Both the position numbers and the translations under genes were made by a program. DNA of 43,607 nt from the NCBI GenBank assembly GCA_016875715.1, contig VGOZ01000023.1, positions 1 through 43,607 on the forward strand, given 5' to 3'. The notes below the pieces were generated by a model, which had not been told where the DNA came from, ran no database searches, and worked only from the letters and a program-made list of their open reading frames with translations. The DNA comes from Chloroflexota bacterium (GTDB lineage Bacteria > Chloroflexota > UBA6077 > FW602-bin22). This document shows positions 32,694 through 43,479 of the stretch, piece by piece. The stretch's first letter is position 1, and each line of letters starts with the position of its first letter.

Positions 32694-33977
32694 TTACTTG
32701 ATGAAGCCCTCGTAGTTTCGCATGAGCATCTGCGCTTCAAGTTGTTTCATCGTGTCCAACACCACACCAACAACGATGAGCAGGCCGGTACTCGAGAGCG
32801 TGAGAGTCTGTCCCAGGAAGAACTGACCCAGAAAGGGGAGAACCGCGACGAGCCCGAGGAAGATGGCGCCGAGCCATGTGATCCGGAACAGGACCGATGA
32901 CAGGTATTCGGCTGTGGGCCGGCCCGGCCTGATCCCCGGTATGAATCCGCCGTACCGCTGAAGATTCTCCGGAAGATTCTGCTGCTGGAACATGACCATC
33001 GCGTAGAAGAACGTGAAGCCCACGACCAGCGTGAAGAAGAGACCCCAGTAGAGTGGGCTCGTCGTCTGGAAGACCGCGTAAAAGAAACGGGCGACGCTGC
33101 CGACCCAGTCACCGGCCGCCAGGAAGTAACTCGCGACTGTTCCGGGGAAGAGCATGATCGACATCGCGAAGATGATGGGGATCATGCCCGCGGAGTTCAC
33201 ACGAAGTGGGATATGCGTGCTCTGCCCGCCAACCAGGCGCGAGCCACGGATGCGCTTCGCATACTGAACAGGGATGCGTCGCTGCGCCTCCTGGACGACC
33301 ACAATCGCGGCAACGGTGAGGACGCCGATGATGATGAACGCCCCGAAGGCAATGAAGTTCCCATTACCGATGAGGCCCTGGCCCATGATCTGAGGGATCT
33401 GCGAGACGATGCCACCAAAGATGATGATGGAGATCCCGTTCCCGATCCCGTTCTCGGTGATCAGTTCGCCGAGCCAGACGAGCAGGATCGTGCCCGCGGT
33501 CATGGCCACCAGGATGGTCACTGTCCGCAGGACGTCGGAGCCCTCACCGAACCCGAACCCACTGATCACCTGCGCGTTCTGGAGGAGGATCGCGGTTGCG
33601 TAAGCCTGCAGGAAGGCGAGAGGCACGGTCAGGACGTGGGAGTAGATGTTTAGGCGCGCTCGACCGGCATCCCCTTCCTTCGAGAGTTCCTCCAGGTGGG
33701 GAACCAAGGGCTGCAGCAGCTGCATGATGATCGTGGCGGTGATGTATGGGTACACGCCCATCGCCGCTATCGAGAAGTTGGTCAGGGCGCCGCCGGAGAA
33801 GAGGTCGAGCATCCCGGCCAACTGATTCGAGTCGAAGAACCCGGCAAGCGCGTTGGCGTCGACACCGGGCACGGGAACGTGCGCGATGAACCGAAACACC
33901 ACCAGCATCGCAGCGGTGAACAGGAGCTTGCGCCGGAGATCGGGAAGCGCCCAGGCTCGCCGTAGCGCGTCCAGCAC
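32694..33977 (-). CDS. secY: Protein translocase channel subunit SecY
   Basis: 427 residues with ten hydrophobic membrane segments. IAHVPVPGVDANAL, FSGGALTNFSIAAMGVYPYI and the plug-region motifs, then GIRPGRPTAEYL and the C-terminal GVVLDTMKQLEAQMLMRNYEGF are family hallmarks. It forms the channel for secreted and membrane proteins with SecE and SecG. It is 4 bases after rplO and 14 before adk. Confidence 0.98.
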   Translation of the reverse strand: MLDALRRAWALPDLRRKLLFTAAMLVVFRFIAHVPVPGVDANALAGFFDSNQLAGMLDLFSGGALTNFSIAAMGVYPYITATIIMQLLQPLVPHLEELSKEGDAGRARLNIYSHVLTVPLAFLQAYATAILLQNAQVISGFGFGEGSDVLRTVTILVAMTAGTILLVWLGELITENGIGNGISIIIFGGIVSQIPQIMGQGLIGNGNFIAFGAFIIIGVLTVAAIVVVQEAQRRIPVQYAKRIRGSRLVGGQSTHIPLRVNSAGMIPIIFAMSIMLFPGTVASYFLAAGDWVGSVARFFYAVFQTTSPLYWGLFFTLVVGFTFFYAMVMFQQQNLPENLQRYGGFIPGIRPGRPTAEYLSSVLFRITWLGAIFLGLVAVLPFLGQFFLGQTLTLSSTGLLIVVGVVLDTMKQLEAQMLMRNYEGFIK

Positions 33978-33981
33978 TGGA

Positions 33982-34566
33982 CTACTCCGGCGACGTCGCG
34001 GCGGGCGCGCTCGTGCGGGTCGCGGCTCGACTGCCTGGCTTCCTCACGCGGGGAGGCTCTCCATGGAGGATCGCCACGTCACGCAGTTGAATATCCCGAC
34101 GCTTCCCCTGCACTGTCTTGGTCCCTAGTTCAACCACCGTTCCACCAGCGCTCTCGATCTTCGCGCGAGCCGTAGCGGATACTCGGTGCGCCGTAACGGA
34201 AAGCGGAATCTTAATCTCACCAGTGCCGAGCACTTTGATGGGTAGGTTCGTCGTCCGCATACCTCGTTCGCGAAGAACGTCGTGATCAATCGTATCCTGC
34301 GCCGAGAAGAGCCGCCCGAGGAGCCCGATGGGGAAGGTCTCGTACTCAACCCGCCACTGATTCGTGAATCCACGGCGATGGGGCAGCCGCTTGATCATCC
34401 GGATCTGGCCACCCTCGAAACCGGGGATCATCCGAATGCCCTGGCGCGCCTTTTGCCCCTTGGTGCCCTTCCCGGCCGTGACACCGCGGCCGGAACCCAG
34501 GCCGCGTCCGATTCGCCGGGACGGGAGGCGCGCCCCCTGGTCGGGGGCGAGGTCGTGCAGCTTCAC
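33982..34566 (-). CDS. rplO: Ribosomal protein L15 with C-terminal tail
   Basis: 194 residues against about 147 in many bacteria. Gly/Arg-rich N-terminus (RIGRGLGSGRGVTAGKGTKG), FEGGQIRMIKRLPHRRGF, and a GGTVVEL core. After about residue 155 a tail rich in Arg, Ala, Thr and Pro follows. The GTG start overlaps the rpmD stop (GTGA). Confidence 0.97.
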   Translation of the reverse strand: MKLHDLAPDQGARLPSRRIGRGLGSGRGVTAGKGTKGQKARQGIRMIPGFEGGQIRMIKRLPHRRGFTNQWRVEYETFPIGLLGRLFSAQDTIDHDVLRERGMRTTNLPIKVLGTGEIKIPLSVTAHRVSATARAKIESAGGTVVELGTKTVQGKRRDIQLRDVAILHGEPPRVRKPGSRAATRTSAPAATSPE

Positions 34567-34757
34567 TCTGCCTGCTCCTCGACTGTCTCAACGCTCACCA
34601 GATGCCGTACCGCGTCGACCATCCCTCGATTCACCGGGGTGTCGGCCACGACGACTGTATGGTGGAGGCGTCGAAGTCCAAGACTTCGGATGGTCTCCTT
34701 CTGACGGGCGCGGTATCCGATCGCACTCTTGACGTACGTGACCCGCAATCTGCTCAT
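34563..34757 (-). CDS. rpmD: Ribosomal protein L30
   Basis: 64 residues. [20 protein letters not shown], then [20 protein letters not shown] identify L30, which binds 23S rRNA at the large subunit base. The ATG overlaps the rpsE stop by 4 bases and its stop overlaps rplO by 4 bases, so three genes are tightly coupled. Confidence 0.97.
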   Translation of the reverse strand: MSRLRVTYVKSAIGYRARQKETIRSLGLRRLHHTVVVADTPVNRGMVDAVRHLVSVETVEEQAE

Positions 34758-35428
34758 TGACTTGCTCCACCCGAATCCGCCGCCACCGGCTGTTCGCTGC
34801 TTGGTGCGCCAGAGCGTCCCGAGCGAGAGCCCCGCGCCCCGACTCGCCCCGCGCCGGGGCGCCCACTTCTCTGGCCGCCTCTATCGTCGCGTCGAACTTG
34901 CCGCACGGGTGCCTCTGGCGCGGAGAGACGGACCGCGCCAGGGATGTGCTCTCGCCCGCGTTTCGCCGCCTCGAGGTCGGGATCGCGCAGCCCCTCCAGA
35001 CCCACCAGTGTCGCCTGGGCGACGTTGATGGAGTTGGCGCTGCCCAATGACTTCGTCAGGATGTCACGAATGCCAGCGGCCTCGATGACGGCACGGACGG
35101 CGCCGCCGGCGATGACGCCAGTACCGGGGGCCGCGGGGCGCATGATGACCTGCGCCGCGCCGAATCGGGCATTCACATCGTGCGGGATCGTGTTTCCAGC
35201 CAGAGGCACCTGAACGAGGCGCTTGCGCGCGTCTTCGGAACCTTTGCGAATCGCGTCGGGTACCTCGTTGGCTTTGCCGAGTCCGACACCGACATGCCCC
35301 ATGCCGTCGCCGATCACGACGACAGCGCTGAAACTGAATCGCCGGCCGCCCTTGACGACCTTGGCGACGCGGTTGACATTGACAACCCGTTCTTCGAGGT
35401 TGAGATCAGACGTATCAAGTCTCGGCAA
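34754..35428 (-). CDS. rpsE: Ribosomal protein S5 with Arg/Gly/Ser-rich tail
   Basis: 224 residues. [40 protein letters not shown] and [19 protein letters not shown] are S5 hallmarks. The core ends near residue 160; a 60-residue tail of Arg, Gly, Ser and Pro follows. The start is TTG at 35428: AGGAGG at 35435-35440 is 6 bases upstream, while the longer open frame runs back into rplR. S5 shapes decoding accuracy and mRNA entry. Confidence 0.96.
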   Translation of the reverse strand: MPRLDTSDLNLEERVVNVNRVAKVVKGGRRFSFSAVVVIGDGMGHVGVGLGKANEVPDAIRKGSEDARKRLVQVPLAGNTIPHDVNARFGAAQVIMRPAAPGTGVIAGGAVRAVIEAAGIRDILTKSLGSANSINVAQATLVGLEGLRDPDLEAAKRGREHIPGAVRLSAPEAPVRQVRRDDRGGQRSGRPGAGRVGARGSRSGRSGAPSSEQPVAADSGGASQ

Positions 35429-35438
35429 GCGGATCCTC

Positions 35439-35804
35439 CTAGAACTCCAGACCGCCGGCACGCGCACCATCGGCCAGCGCCTTCACGCGACCGTGATACA
35501 GGTTGCCGCCCCGATCGAAAACGACCTTTCTGATACCGGCGGCGAGAGCGCGTTCGGCGACCACGCGCCCGACGAGATCGGCCTGGGCCACCTTCTTCAG
35601 GCCCTCGAGCCGATCGCGGACATCCTTCTCGGTTGTCGAGGCCGAGGCCACCGTCCGCCCTCGATCGTCGTCGATGACCTGGGCATACACGTGCGTCAGG
35701 CTTCGGAAGACCGCAAGGCGCGGCCGATCCGAACGTCCCACGACCCGATTGCGGATGCGGCGATGCCGGCGCAAGCGAGCCTCGCGCGGCGTCAAATTAC
35801 CCAT
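35439..35804 (-). CDS. rplR: Ribosomal protein L18
   Basis: 121 residues. [42 protein letters not shown] and [22 protein letters not shown] are typical. L18 binds 5S rRNA with L5. It is one base after rplF and its stop codon lies within the ribosome binding site of rpsE. Confidence 0.98.
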   Translation of the reverse strand: MGNLTPREARLRRHRRIRNRVVGRSDRPRLAVFRSLTHVYAQVIDDDRGRTVASASTTEKDVRDRLEGLKKVAQADLVGRVVAERALAAGIRKVVFDRGGNLYHGRVKALADGARAGGLEF

Positions 35805-35805
35805 C

Positions 35806-36387
35806 CTACTTACTGCCCTTTCCCGCAGCCTTGCCCGCCTTGCGGCGAACGGTTTCGCCTACGTACCGGACGCCTTTGCCCTTATAAGGCTCTGGCTCAC
35901 GGAGTGCACGGATATCGGCCGCGAACTGGCCCAACCGCTCCTTGTCGTAACCGCGCAGCGTGAACCGGGTCGAAAGCCAGCCGTTCGCCTGCGTGGGCGA
36001 GAAGGTCTGGATCTCAGCGACCTCCAGTCCCGGTGGGGGATGGATCTCGATTGGGTGAGAGAACCCGAGAGCCAGGACCAGTCGCTCACCCTGCTTCTGC
36101 CCGCGGTAGCCGACGCCGTAGATTTCCATCGACCGTGTGAACCCGGTGTGGACGCCGGTTACCATGTTCGCGACCAGCGTGCGCGTGAGTCCGTGAAGCG
36201 ATCGGTGTTCCCGACTATCGGAAGGACGACGGACGTGAAGGTGGCCGTTCTCCCGCTCGATCGTGATCGCGGGATGGATCTCACGGCTGAGTTCACCGCG
36301 CGGACCCTTCACCCGGACGCGTGAGCCGACGACTTCCACCTCGACTCCTGCAGGGACGGGGATGGGCGAACGCCCGATACGAGACAT
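35806..36387 (-). CDS. rplF: Ribosomal protein L6
   Basis: 193 residues. [32 protein letters not shown] and [21 protein letters not shown] identify L6, which lies near the factor-binding centre. The C-terminus carries about 12 extra Lys/Gly/Ala residues. It is 9 bases downstream of rpsH. Confidence 0.98.
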   Translation of the reverse strand: MSRIGRSPIPVPAGVEVEVVGSRVRVKGPRGELSREIHPAITIERENGHLHVRRPSDSREHRSLHGLTRTLVANMVTGVHTGFTRSMEIYGVGYRGQKQGERLVLALGFSHPIEIHPPPGLEVAEIQTFSPTQANGWLSTRFTLRGYDKERLGQFAADIRALREPEPYKGKGVRYVGETVRRKAGKAAGKGSK

Positions 36388-36396
36388 TGTGCGCTC

Positions 36397-36792
36397 CTAC
36401 CATACGTAGCAGAGGACCTCGCCGCCCACATTGGCGCGGCGGGCCTCGTTCGCGGTCATCAGTCCCCGCGGCGTCGAGACGATTGCGACCCCCAGTCCGC
36501 CAAGGATACGCGGCATCTCGCGACTCTTGACATAAATGCGGAGTCCAGGCTTGCTCACGCGCTTTATCCCCGAAACTACGGGTTCGCGCTTGCCGCTGTA
36601 GCGCAGGCGGATCTTCAGGTCGCGATGCGCATTATCCGCTGTCTCGAAGTCCTCGATGAACCCTTCGCTCTTGAGAATGCGGGCGATCTCACGCTTGATG
36701 CGCGACGACGGCACGGTAACCGTCTCGTGACGCGCGGTCTGTGCGTTGCGGACCCTGGTGAACATGTCGGCGATCGGATCGGTCATTGTCAT
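36397..36792 (-). CDS. rpsH: Ribosomal protein S8
   Basis: 131 residues. [32 protein letters not shown], and the end [31 protein letters not shown], all family hallmarks. S8 is a primary 16S binder and in E. coli represses the spc operon. Two ATGs (positions 1 and 3) are possible starts. It is 10 bases after rpsN. Confidence 0.98.
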   Translation of the reverse strand: MTMTDPIADMFTRVRNAQTARHETVTVPSSRIKREIARILKSEGFIEDFETADNAHRDLKIRLRYSGKREPVVSGIKRVSKPGLRIYVKSREMPRILGGLGVAIVSTPRGLMTANEARRANVGGEVLCYVW

Positions 36793-36802
36793 GGGCGTTC
36801 TC

Positions 36803-36988
36803 CTACCAGCTCGCCTTCACGACGCCAGGGATCTCACCTTTGAGCGCCAGTCCGCGGAAGCAGATGCGGCAGAGGCCGAATTTCCGGATATACGCGCGCG
36901 GACGTCCGCACGTATAGCAGCGGTTATGCTGCTGGACGGGGAATTTCGCCTTCCGTCGCGACTTCACAATCATCGAGATCTTTGCCAC
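36803..36988 (-). CDS. rpsZ: Ribosomal protein S14 type Z (zinc form)
   Basis: 61 residues from GTG 36988 ([16 protein letters not shown]). The zinc set is Cys24, Cys27, Cys40 and Cys43 (CYTC and CRIC), so this is the short C+ form found in Gram-positives and relatives. The frame opens earlier inside rplE, but this start gives the exact family length. It sits between rplE and rpsH. Confidence 0.97.
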   Translation of the reverse strand: MAKISMIVKSRRKAKFPVQQHNRCYTCGRPRAYIRKFGLCRICFRGLALKGEIPGVVKASW

Positions 36989-36998
36989 GGTTCCTCTC

Positions 36999-37538
36999 CT
37001 AGTTGCGGAACGGCATGCCGAGCAGTTGAAGCAGCCGCCGTCCCTCCTCATCGGTCCGCGCCGAGGTCGAAATCGTCACCTGCATCCCGCGTACCCGATC
37101 GATACTGTCGTAGTCGATTTCCGGGAAGACGAGTTGCTCGCGCAGCCCGAGGCTGTAGTTCCCTCGCCCATCGAACGCATTGGCGGAGACTCCCTGGAAA
37201 TCACGCACCCGCGGCAGCGCGACGCTGATCAACTTGTCCACGAAGTCGTACATGCGCTCGCCGCGCAGGGTCACCATCAAACCGATCGCCATGCCGGCAC
37301 GCAGTTTGAAAGCGGCGACCGACTTCTTCGCCCGGGTGATAACCGGTTTCTGCCCGGTGACGGTCATCACGTCGCGCGTTGCAGCGTCGAGGGCTTTGGC
37401 GTTCTGAATCGCCTCGCCTAGGCCGATGTTCACGACGACCTTCATCAGGCGAGGAGCCTGCATCACGCTGCGGTAGCCAAACCCTTTCACGAGTTCCGGC
37501 ACGATTTCCTGTCTGTACCTTTCCTTGAGACGCGACAT
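36999..37538 (-). CDS. rplE: Ribosomal protein L5
   Basis: 179 residues. [54 protein letters not shown] and [21 protein letters not shown] mark L5. It binds 5S rRNA and P-site tRNA. It is 8 bases after rplX. Confidence 0.98.
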   Translation of the reverse strand: MSRLKERYRQEIVPELVKGFGYRSVMQAPRLMKVVVNIGLGEAIQNAKALDAATRDVMTVTGQKPVITRAKKSVAAFKLRAGMAIGLMVTLRGERMYDFVDKLISVALPRVRDFQGVSANAFDGRGNYSLGLREQLVFPEIDYDSIDRVRGMQVTISTSARTDEEGRRLLQLLGMPFRN

Positions 37539-37546
37539 CTGTCGTT

Positions 37547-37876
37547 CTACTCCGGCTTTGGTGAGGCGATAACCTCGCCACTCTTTCGTGCCACGCGGAC
37601 CTTCGTGCCATCGGCTTCAATGCGAAAGCTGACTCGCGTCGCCTTGCCCGTCTGCGGATCCACCAATGCGACGTTGGAGATGTGGAGGGAGGCTTCCTTA
37701 TCGATGATGCCGCCGGGAATCCCAGGCCGCGCCTTGGTATGACGCTTGACGAGGTTCACCCCCTCGACCAGAACGCGGTTTGCCTCGCGGTCGACCAAGC
37801 GCACGCGCCCAGTCTTGCCGCGCTCTCGCCCCGCGAGGACGATGACGCTGTCGCCCGATCGAATGCGGGATGCCAC
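37547..37876 (-). CDS. rplX: Ribosomal protein L24
   Basis: 109 residues with a KOW domain: [20 protein letters not shown], then [15 protein letters not shown] and [15 protein letters not shown]. An early assembly protein at the tunnel exit. The GTG shares one base with the rplN stop (TAGTG), so translation is coupled. Confidence 0.98.
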   Translation of the reverse strand: MASRIRSGDSVIVLAGRERGKTGRVRLVDREANRVLVEGVNLVKRHTKARPGIPGGIIDKEASLHISNVALVDPQTGKATRVSFRIEADGTKVRVARKSGEVIASPKPE

Positions 37877-38241
37877 TAGATGACCTCCGGGGCGAGGGAG
37901 ACAATGCGCATGAACTGCCTATCGCGCAGCTCGCGCGCGACCGGCCCAAAAATGCGCGTGCCGCGCGGATTCGACGAGTCGGCCAGAATCACCGCGGCGT
38001 TATCGTCGAACCGGATTGTCGACCCGTCCGCCCGGCCATACTCCTTGGCCGTCCGGACGATGACGGCGCGAACGACGTCCCCCTTCTTGACCGATCCGCC
38101 CGGTGCCGCCTGCTTGACGGTCCCCACGATGAGATCGCCCACATGCCCGATCTTGGCGCCCTGCTTGATGACCCGCACGCACATGATCTCGCGGGCACCG
38201 GTGTTATCCGCGACTTTGAGACGACTCTGTGTCTGAATCAT
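37876..38241 (-). CDS. rplN: Ribosomal protein L14
   Basis: 121 residues from ATG 38241 ([19 protein letters not shown]). Then [36 protein letters not shown] and the end [10 protein letters not shown]14 lies at the subunit interface. The ATG overlaps the rpsQ stop (ATGA). The longer frame to 38334 is inside rpsQ. Confidence 0.98.
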   Translation of the reverse strand: MIQTQSRLKVADNTGAREIMCVRVIKQGAKIGHVGDLIVGTVKQAAPGGSVKKGDVVRAVIVRTAKEYGRADGSTIRFDDNAAVILADSSNPRGTRIFGPVARELRDRQFMRIVSLAPEVI

Positions 38242-38573
38242 GGCGTGTCGCCTTCTCCTGTCGGGGTTGTCTCCGGATCCGACAGTTCCACAAAGGAGCC
38301 TGCGCTTCGGTGAAGCACCTCGGTGACACGCCATCGCTTGAGGCGCGAGAGGGGACGCGTCTCCTCGATCCGCACCGTGTCGCCGATGGCGAGTTGATCG
38401 GTCTCGTCATGCGCGTAGTACTTGCGCGTGACACGGATGGCGCGCTTGTAGAGCCGATGATGCTGGATCTTCTGCACCGCGACTACCACGGTCTTCTGCA
38501 TCTTGTTTGACACGACGCGTCCAACCATGGCACGGCGGTGGGACGTGCGTTGCGCGATTGTCTCTTCAGTCAC
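38238..38573 (-). CDS. rpsQ: Ribosomal protein S17
   Basis: 111 residues against about 85. [47 protein letters not shown] make up the OB-fold core. A ~25-residue acidic Thr/Pro/Gly tail and a ~15-residue N-terminal lead are extra. The GTG start overlaps the rpmC stop (GTGA). Confidence 0.97.
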   Translation of the reverse strand: MTEETIAQRTSHRRAMVGRVVSNKMQKTVVVAVQKIQHHRLYKRAIRVTRKYYAHDETDQLAIGDTVRIEETRPLSRLKRWRVTEVLHRSAGSFVELSDPETTPTGEGDTP

Positions 38574-38776
38574 CGGGCTCCACCTCGACTCAGTTCGCGC
38601 TCGCGCTGGATCGTCAGCAGGCGAGCGATCGTCCGACGGACGACGGCGAATCGCGCCGTGTTCTGCAGTTGATGGGTTGCGTGCTGGAATCGCAGGTTGC
38701 GCAGTTCGGCACGCGCTTCGCCGATCTGATCGGCCAGCGCACCATTGTCGAGTTCTCGCGCCTCATTCGGTCGCAA
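38570..38776 (-). CDS. rpmC: Ribosomal protein L29
   Basis: 68 residues, two long helices: [42 protein letters not shown] and [16 protein letters not shown]29 docks trigger factor and SRP at the tunnel exit. TTG at 38776 is chosen: AGGAGG (38783-38788) is 6 bases upstream, the same arrangement as rpsE. It overlaps the rplP end by 14 bases. Confidence 0.95.
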   Translation of the reverse strand: MRPNEARELDNGALADQIGEARAELRNLRFQHATHQLQNTARFAVVRRTIARLLTIQRERELSRGGAR

Positions 38777-39230
38777 GTGATTCCTCCTGCTCGGGCGCCG
38801 CGGGTGCGGCGTCGTCGCCATCGACGGGCCTCGTGATGATCCGGGTGCGAATCGGCAGTTTGTGACTCGCTACTTTCAACGCGCTCTGGGCCGATGCATC
38901 GTCGATGCCGCCGATCTCGAACAGGATGCGCCCCGGCTTCACGACAGCCACCCAATGGTCCGGCGCGCCCTTGCCGCTGCCCATGCGCGTCTCGGCCGGC
39001 TTGGCCGTCACCGGCTTATCGGGAAAGATGCGGATCCAGACCTGCCCGCCTCGCCGGATCGACCGAGTCATCGCGATCCGTGCAGCCTCGATCTGACGGC
39101 TGTCGATCCACGCGGCCTCGAGTGCCTGCAGGCCGGCGGAGCCGAACGCCATCGTACTACCAGCGTGCGCCTTGCCCCGGCGATGGCCGCGGTGGTGCTT
39201 GCGGAACTTGACGCGCTTGGGCATCAACAT
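38763..39230 (-). CDS. rplP: Ribosomal protein L16
   Basis: 155 residues. [41 protein letters not shown] and [20 protein letters not shown] are L16 hallmarks near the peptidyl transferase centre. About 18 extra acidic Ala/Pro/Glu residues follow the core. The ATG shares a base with the rpsC stop (TGATG). Confidence 0.98.
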   Translation of the reverse strand: MLMPKRVKFRKHHRGHRRGKAHAGSTMAFGSAGLQALEAAWIDSRQIEAARIAMTRSIRRGGQVWIRIFPDKPVTAKPAETRMGSGKGAPDHWVAVVKPGRILFEIGGIDDASAQSALKVASHKLPIRTRIITRPVDGDDAAPAAPEQEESLATE

Positions 39231-39973
39231 CAGTTCTTCTCCGGCGGCGGGCCATCCACAGGCGCGGCGAGCGCGTCCTGCAGCGCATCGGCATCCGCAT
39301 CAGTTGCTGGCGCGGGTCGCGGCGCCTGCCGCTGACCCCGCCGCCGATCGGGGATGATCTCGCCGCGGAAGATCCACGCCTTCACTCCGATGACGCCGAA
39401 CGTGGTGTGGGCCTCCGCGAGTCCGAAGTCGATGTCGGCCCGAAGCGTGTGTAGCGGCACCGAACCTGCTAGCTCACGCTCCCGCCGGGACATCTCCGAG
39501 CCACCGAGACGCCCCGCGATGACGATGCGGACGCCCTTGGCTCCGCGCTGCATCGAACGCTGTGCCGTCTGCTTGATCGCGCGGCGAAAGGCGACTCGTC
39601 GCTCGATCTGTTCTGCAACCGATCGGGCGACGAGCGTCGCGTCCAGTTCGGGCTGCCGGATCTCCTGGATGTTGATGCGCACCCGCTTGCTGGTGCGCTC
39701 CTCGAGGGTCTTGCGGAGTTCTTCGACCTTCGCGCCCGATTTGCCGATGACGATGCCGGGCTTCGCGCTGTGGATCGTGACCGAGACCTGGTTCGAGGAC
39801 CGCTCGATGTCGATCCGTGGCACGCCCGCGTCCTTCAGGCGCGCCCGGATGAGCTTTCGGATGTCGATATCCTCGTGCAGCATCCTCTTGTAGTCCCTGC
39901 CGGCGTACCAGCGGGATTCCCAGTCGCGGATGATGCCGAGGCGCATTCCGATGGGGTGAGACTTGTGACCCAT
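39230..39973 (-). CDS. rpsC: Ribosomal protein S3
   Basis: 247 residues from ATG 39973 ([18 protein letters not shown]). KH domain ([18 protein letters not shown]) and C-terminal domain ([29 protein letters not shown]). A Pro/Ala/Asp tail of ~35 residues ends the protein. S3 surrounds the mRNA entry tunnel. The ATG shares one base with the rplV stop (TAATG). Confidence 0.98.
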   Translation of the reverse strand: MGHKSHPIGMRLGIIRDWESRWYAGRDYKRMLHEDIDIRKLIRARLKDAGVPRIDIERSSNQVSVTIHSAKPGIVIGKSGAKVEELRKTLEERTSKRVRINIQEIRQPELDATLVARSVAEQIERRVAFRRAIKQTAQRSMQRGAKGVRIVIAGRLGGSEMSRRERELAGSVPLHTLRADIDFGLAEAHTTFGVIGVKAWIFRGEIIPDRRRGQRQAPRPAPATDADADALQDALAAPVDGPPPEKN

Positions 39974-40314
39974 TAGCGCGCCTCCTGATCGTCGACGATC
40001 ACCGTGACGTGGCTCGATCGGCTCAAGAGCGGACTGACCCGACCGTGCCCGCGCGGGCGCCAACGCTTCAGCGTGCGCGCCTCGTTCGCCCAGATGCGTG
40101 AGATGACGAGAGATCCGCGATCCAGGCTGTAGTTGTTCTCCGCGTTCGCTGCGGCCGAACTGACCGCTTTGTAGACATCCCTGGCGGCCTTCTGCGGCAT
40201 AAGGCTCAGGAGAGCGAGCGCACGCTCGACCGGCTTGCCTCGAACGGCATCGACGATCAGACGCACCTTTCGAGGCGCGATCCGGACGTTACGCGCATGA
40301 GCCACGACTTCCAT
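39973..40314 (-). CDS. rplV: Ribosomal protein L22
   Basis: 113 residues. VRIAPRKVRLIVDAVRGKPV, AARDVYKAVSSAAANAENN, then the tunnel-lining hairpin WANEARTLKRWRPRGHGRVS. Mutations in that hairpin affect macrolide binding in other bacteria. It is 2 bases after rpsS. Confidence 0.98.
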   Translation of the reverse strand: MEVVAHARNVRIAPRKVRLIVDAVRGKPVERALALLSLMPQKAARDVYKAVSSAAANAENNYSLDRGSLVISRIWANEARTLKRWRPRGHGRVSPLLSRSSHVTVIVDDQEAR

Positions 40315-40316
40315 CG

Positions 40317-40610
40317 CTATTTCTTCACCGCGGTGGTGCGCTCGGTAGCGCGGCTGCCCGCATGTCCGCGGAAGAGACGGGTCGGCGCGAACTCGCCGAG
40401 CTTGTGGCCAACCATGTTCTCCGTGATGTAGATGGGCACGTGCCTGCGCCCGTCATACACCCCAATGGTGTGGCTGACCATCTGCGGGAAGATGGTCGAG
40501 TCGCGCGACCAGGTCTTCAGGACTCGCTTTTCGCCAGCCCGATTCATGCGTTCGACGCGGCCGAGAAGCCGCACATCGACGTAGGGGCCCTTCTTCAGGG
40601 ATCGTGACAT
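40317..40610 (-). CDS. rpsS: Ribosomal protein S19
   Basis: 97 residues. [40 protein letters not shown] and [20 protein letters not shown] identify S19, which forms the small-subunit head with S13. It is 16 bases after rplB. Confidence 0.98.
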   Translation of the reverse strand: MSRSLKKGPYVDVRLLGRVERMNRAGEKRVLKTWSRDSTIFPQMVSHTIGVYDGRRHVPIYITENMVGHKLGEFAPTRLFRGHAGSRATERTTAVKK

Positions 40611-40626
40611 GTGCCGTACGCCTCCG

Positions 40627-41457
40627 TTACGCCGACCGACGCCTGATAATCAGGCTGTCGCTCGCCTTCTTCGACTTGCGCGTCCGCACGCCGTAGGCGG
40701 CCTTGCCCCAGCGCGTCTTCGGACCAGGATGCCCGATCGGCGCCTTACCCTCACCACCACCATGCGGATGGTCGCGCGGCGTCATCGCCGAACCGCGGAC
40801 GACCGGTCGTCGCCCCAGTTGGCGAGTCTTCCCCGCCTTGCCGCGCACGATCTGCTCGTGCTCCGGATTGCCGACCTGGCCGATCGAGGCGAGGCAGTTC
40901 GCCGGCACACGCCGCGTCTCACCCGAGGGTAGTCGCACCGTCACGTAGGCCTCATCCTTTGCCATCAGTTGCGCCGATCCACCGGCGCTCCGAACCATCG
41001 AGGCTCCCTGGCCGGGGCGCAGTTCGATGGCATGGATGGTCGTCCCCACCGGGATGTTCGTGAGCGGCAGAGCATTCCCAGGTCGAATCTCCGCGTCGGC
41101 ACCGAATCGCACCCGATCGCCCTGCGAAAGCCCCACCGGCGCGAGGATGTAGGCGCGAGGTCCGGTGGTGAACTGAACGAGCGCGATGCGGGCCGAACGG
41201 TTGGGGTCGTATTCGATCGACACAACCTGACCGTCCACGCCCCGCACAGTGCGCTTGAAGTCGATGAGGCGCAGGCGGCGCTTGTGACCGCCCCCGCGAT
41301 GGCGGATGGTGATGCGTCCCTGATCATTACGGCCGGCGCGCTTGCGGAGCGCCACGGTCAACGTCCGATCGGGCTCCGATCGCGTGACCTCGGCGAAGTC
41401 GAACGCGCTGGCGCGACGACGTCCTGGAGAGGTGGGCTTGAGTTGCTTGATCGGCAT
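40627..41457 (-). CDS. rplB: Ribosomal protein L2
   Basis: 276 residues. [55 protein letters not shown] and the catalytic-region [19 protein letters not shown] with the conserved His. L2 is needed for subunit joining and peptide-bond formation. It is 17 bases after rplW. Confidence 0.99.
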   Translation of the reverse strand: MPIKQLKPTSPGRRRASAFDFAEVTRSEPDRTLTVALRKRAGRNDQGRITIRHRGGGHKRRLRLIDFKRTVRGVDGQVVSIEYDPNRSARIALVQFTTGPRAYILAPVGLSQGDRVRFGADAEIRPGNALPLTNIPVGTTIHAIELRPGQGASMVRSAGGSAQLMAKDEAYVTVRLPSGETRRVPANCLASIGQVGNPEHEQIVRGKAGKTRQLGRRPVVRGSAMTPRDHPHGGGEGKAPIGHPGPKTRWGKAAYGVRTRKSKKASDSLIIRRRSA

Positions 41458-41474
41458 CGTTCGCTCCCGTCTCG

Positions 41475-41759
41475 CTAGCTCGCCTCGAAAGCGTCGATCT
41501 TCTGATCCGCTTTCAAGGTCACGACGGCCTTCTTGGTTGGTGACGTCATGCCGTAACTCGTCCCGACGCGGCGCAACTTGCCGGGCGTACGGATCACGCG
41601 GACACTGACGACGTCGACGGCGAACAGTCGCTCGACCGCCGCTTTGACGGCGCGCTTGTCCGCGCGTGGATCGATGTCGAAGGTGTACTTGCCCGCCACG
41701 CCAAGCATGGTGTTCTTCTCGGTGATCCGGGGGCGGATCAGCACGTCAATCTCGCTCAT
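41475..41759 (-). CDS. rplW: Ribosomal protein L23
   Basis: 94 residues. [36 protein letters not shown] and [15 protein letters not shown] mark L23 at the tunnel exit, where SRP and trigger factor dock. The ATG overlaps the rplD stop (ATGA). Confidence 0.97.
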   Translation of the reverse strand: MSEIDVLIRPRITEKNTMLGVAGKYTFDIDPRADKRAVKAAVERLFAVDVVSVRVIRTPGKLRRVGTSYGMTSPTKKAVVTLKADQKIDAFEAS

Positions 41760-42502
41760 GCGTCGCTCCTTGCCGACCGTCGGCGTCGCGGCGCGGGAGC
41801 ATCGGTGGGTGCGTCCGACTCGGTCTCAATGGCGGGCGCAGCCGTTTCGTCGCTCCCCTGCTCCTCTGTCGCAGCGAAGCCCGTGCCCAGCCAACGCTCG
41901 ACCGTGCGGATGGCACCGACGGTCGCGATCAGGTAATCGTGGTTAAGGAGCGTATAGGCGTTGAGCGCCCGGGCAGGCGCCGTGTGTACCAAGGGGATAT
42001 TCCGCGCCGAGAGAACGACGCTCGGGTTTGCCGATTCCAGACTCAGAAGCAAGCGCCCGGAGACGGGCAATCTGCCGAGTAGCGTCACCATCGCCGATGT
42101 CTGAGGGCGCTCGAAGGCGAGTTCCTCCAGAACGATGATGCCTTCCCCCGCGGCCTTCGCCGACAGGGCGGAGCGGACTGCGCCAAGGCGCATCTTGCGG
42201 GGCATCCCTTGCTCGTAGCTGCGCGGCCGGGGCCCATGGATCACACCACCGCCACGCCACGAACCAACCTTTTGCGAGCCGTGCCGCGCACGCCCGGTGC
42301 CCTTCTGGCGGTACATCTTCTTCGTCGTCCCGGCTACCTCGGCGCGAGTGCGCGCCATCGCCGTACCGGTCCGTGCGTTCGCCAGTTGGCGAACGACGGC
42401 CTGATGCAACAGGCCGCGATTCGGCACCGTGCCGAAAACGCGATCGTCCACATCGATGGTTCCTCGCGGCTCGCCCGTCTGGCTGTAAAGAGGAAGCTTC
42501 AC
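41756..42502 (-). CDS. rplD: Ribosomal protein L4 with acidic/basic tail
   Basis: 248 residues against ~205. [38 protein letters not shown] and the tunnel loop [15 protein letters not shown], then an N-acetyl-free core. A ~35-residue tail with Glu/Asp/Pro then RRRRSARS ends it. In E. coli L4 represses the S10 operon. The GTG start overlaps the rplC stop (GTGA). Confidence 0.97.
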   Translation of the reverse strand: MKLPLYSQTGEPRGTIDVDDRVFGTVPNRGLLHQAVVRQLANARTGTAMARTRAEVAGTTKKMYRQKGTGRARHGSQKVGSWRGGGVIHGPRPRSYEQGMPRKMRLGAVRSALSAKAAGEGIIVLEELAFERPQTSAMVTLLGRLPVSGRLLLSLESANPSVVLSARNIPLVHTAPARALNAYTLLNHDYLIATVGAIRTVERWLGTGFAATEEQGSDETAAPAIETESDAPTDAPAPRRRRSARSDA

Positions 42503-43131
42503 GATCGGGCCTTTCGCGCTCGACGGACGAGCAGCAGTCCATTGCGTGCCCCAGGGACAGCACCTCGCAGAAGGAGCAGGTTGCGCTCGGCGTCCGCCTG
42601 AACGACCTGGAGATTCTGAACCGTCGTCTTGGCCGCACCCATTTGTCCGGCCCGACGCGTGCCCTTGAAGACACGCCCCGGCGTGGTCGTCGACCCCGAA
42701 GACCCAGGCGCACGCTCGCGGTCCGACTGCCCGTGCGTACGCGGTCCGCCGCGGAAATGGTGCCGCTTGACGACTCCGGCGAAACCCTTGCCCTTCGACG
42801 AGCCGATCACGTCGACGAACTCGCCCGCGCTGAAGACTGACGCGTCGATTCTCTGCCCGAGCGAGACATCCTGGAGGTCGGTCGCGCGCAACTCGCGGAG
42901 GTATCGCATGCCGGAAACGTTCGCGGTCCGAAGGTGCCCGGCCTCGGCACGGGATAGGCTGCGCGCCACGCCGAACCCGATCTGGACCGCCTCGTAGCCG
43001 TCGCGCTCACGCGTGCGGATCTGCGTGACGAAGCACGGACCCGCTTCGACGATCGTGACGGGCATCACCGTGCCGTCGGAGGAGAACACCAGTGTCATCC
43101 CGATCTTGCGACCGAGCAACCCTTCGATCAT
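42499..43131 (-). CDS. rplC: Ribosomal protein L3
   Basis: 210 residues. [52 protein letters not shown] and [14 protein letters not shown] are L3 hallmarks. It binds near the peptidyl transferase centre and starts large-subunit assembly. It is 9 bases after rpsJ. Confidence 0.98.
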   Translation of the reverse strand: MIEGLLGRKIGMTLVFSSDGTVMPVTIVEAGPCFVTQIRTRERDGYEAVQIGFGVARSLSRAEAGHLRTANVSGMRYLRELRATDLQDVSLGQRIDASVFSAGEFVDVIGSSKGKGFAGVVKRHHFRGGPRTHGQSDRERAPGSSGSTTTPGRVFKGTRRAGQMGAAKTTVQNLQVVQADAERNLLLLRGAVPGARNGLLLVRRARKARS

Positions 43132-43140
43132 GGTCCGATC

Positions 43141-43449
<309 letters not shown>

Positions 43450-43479
43450 CGAATACCTCGCGAAATGGGATGCGCCGGA

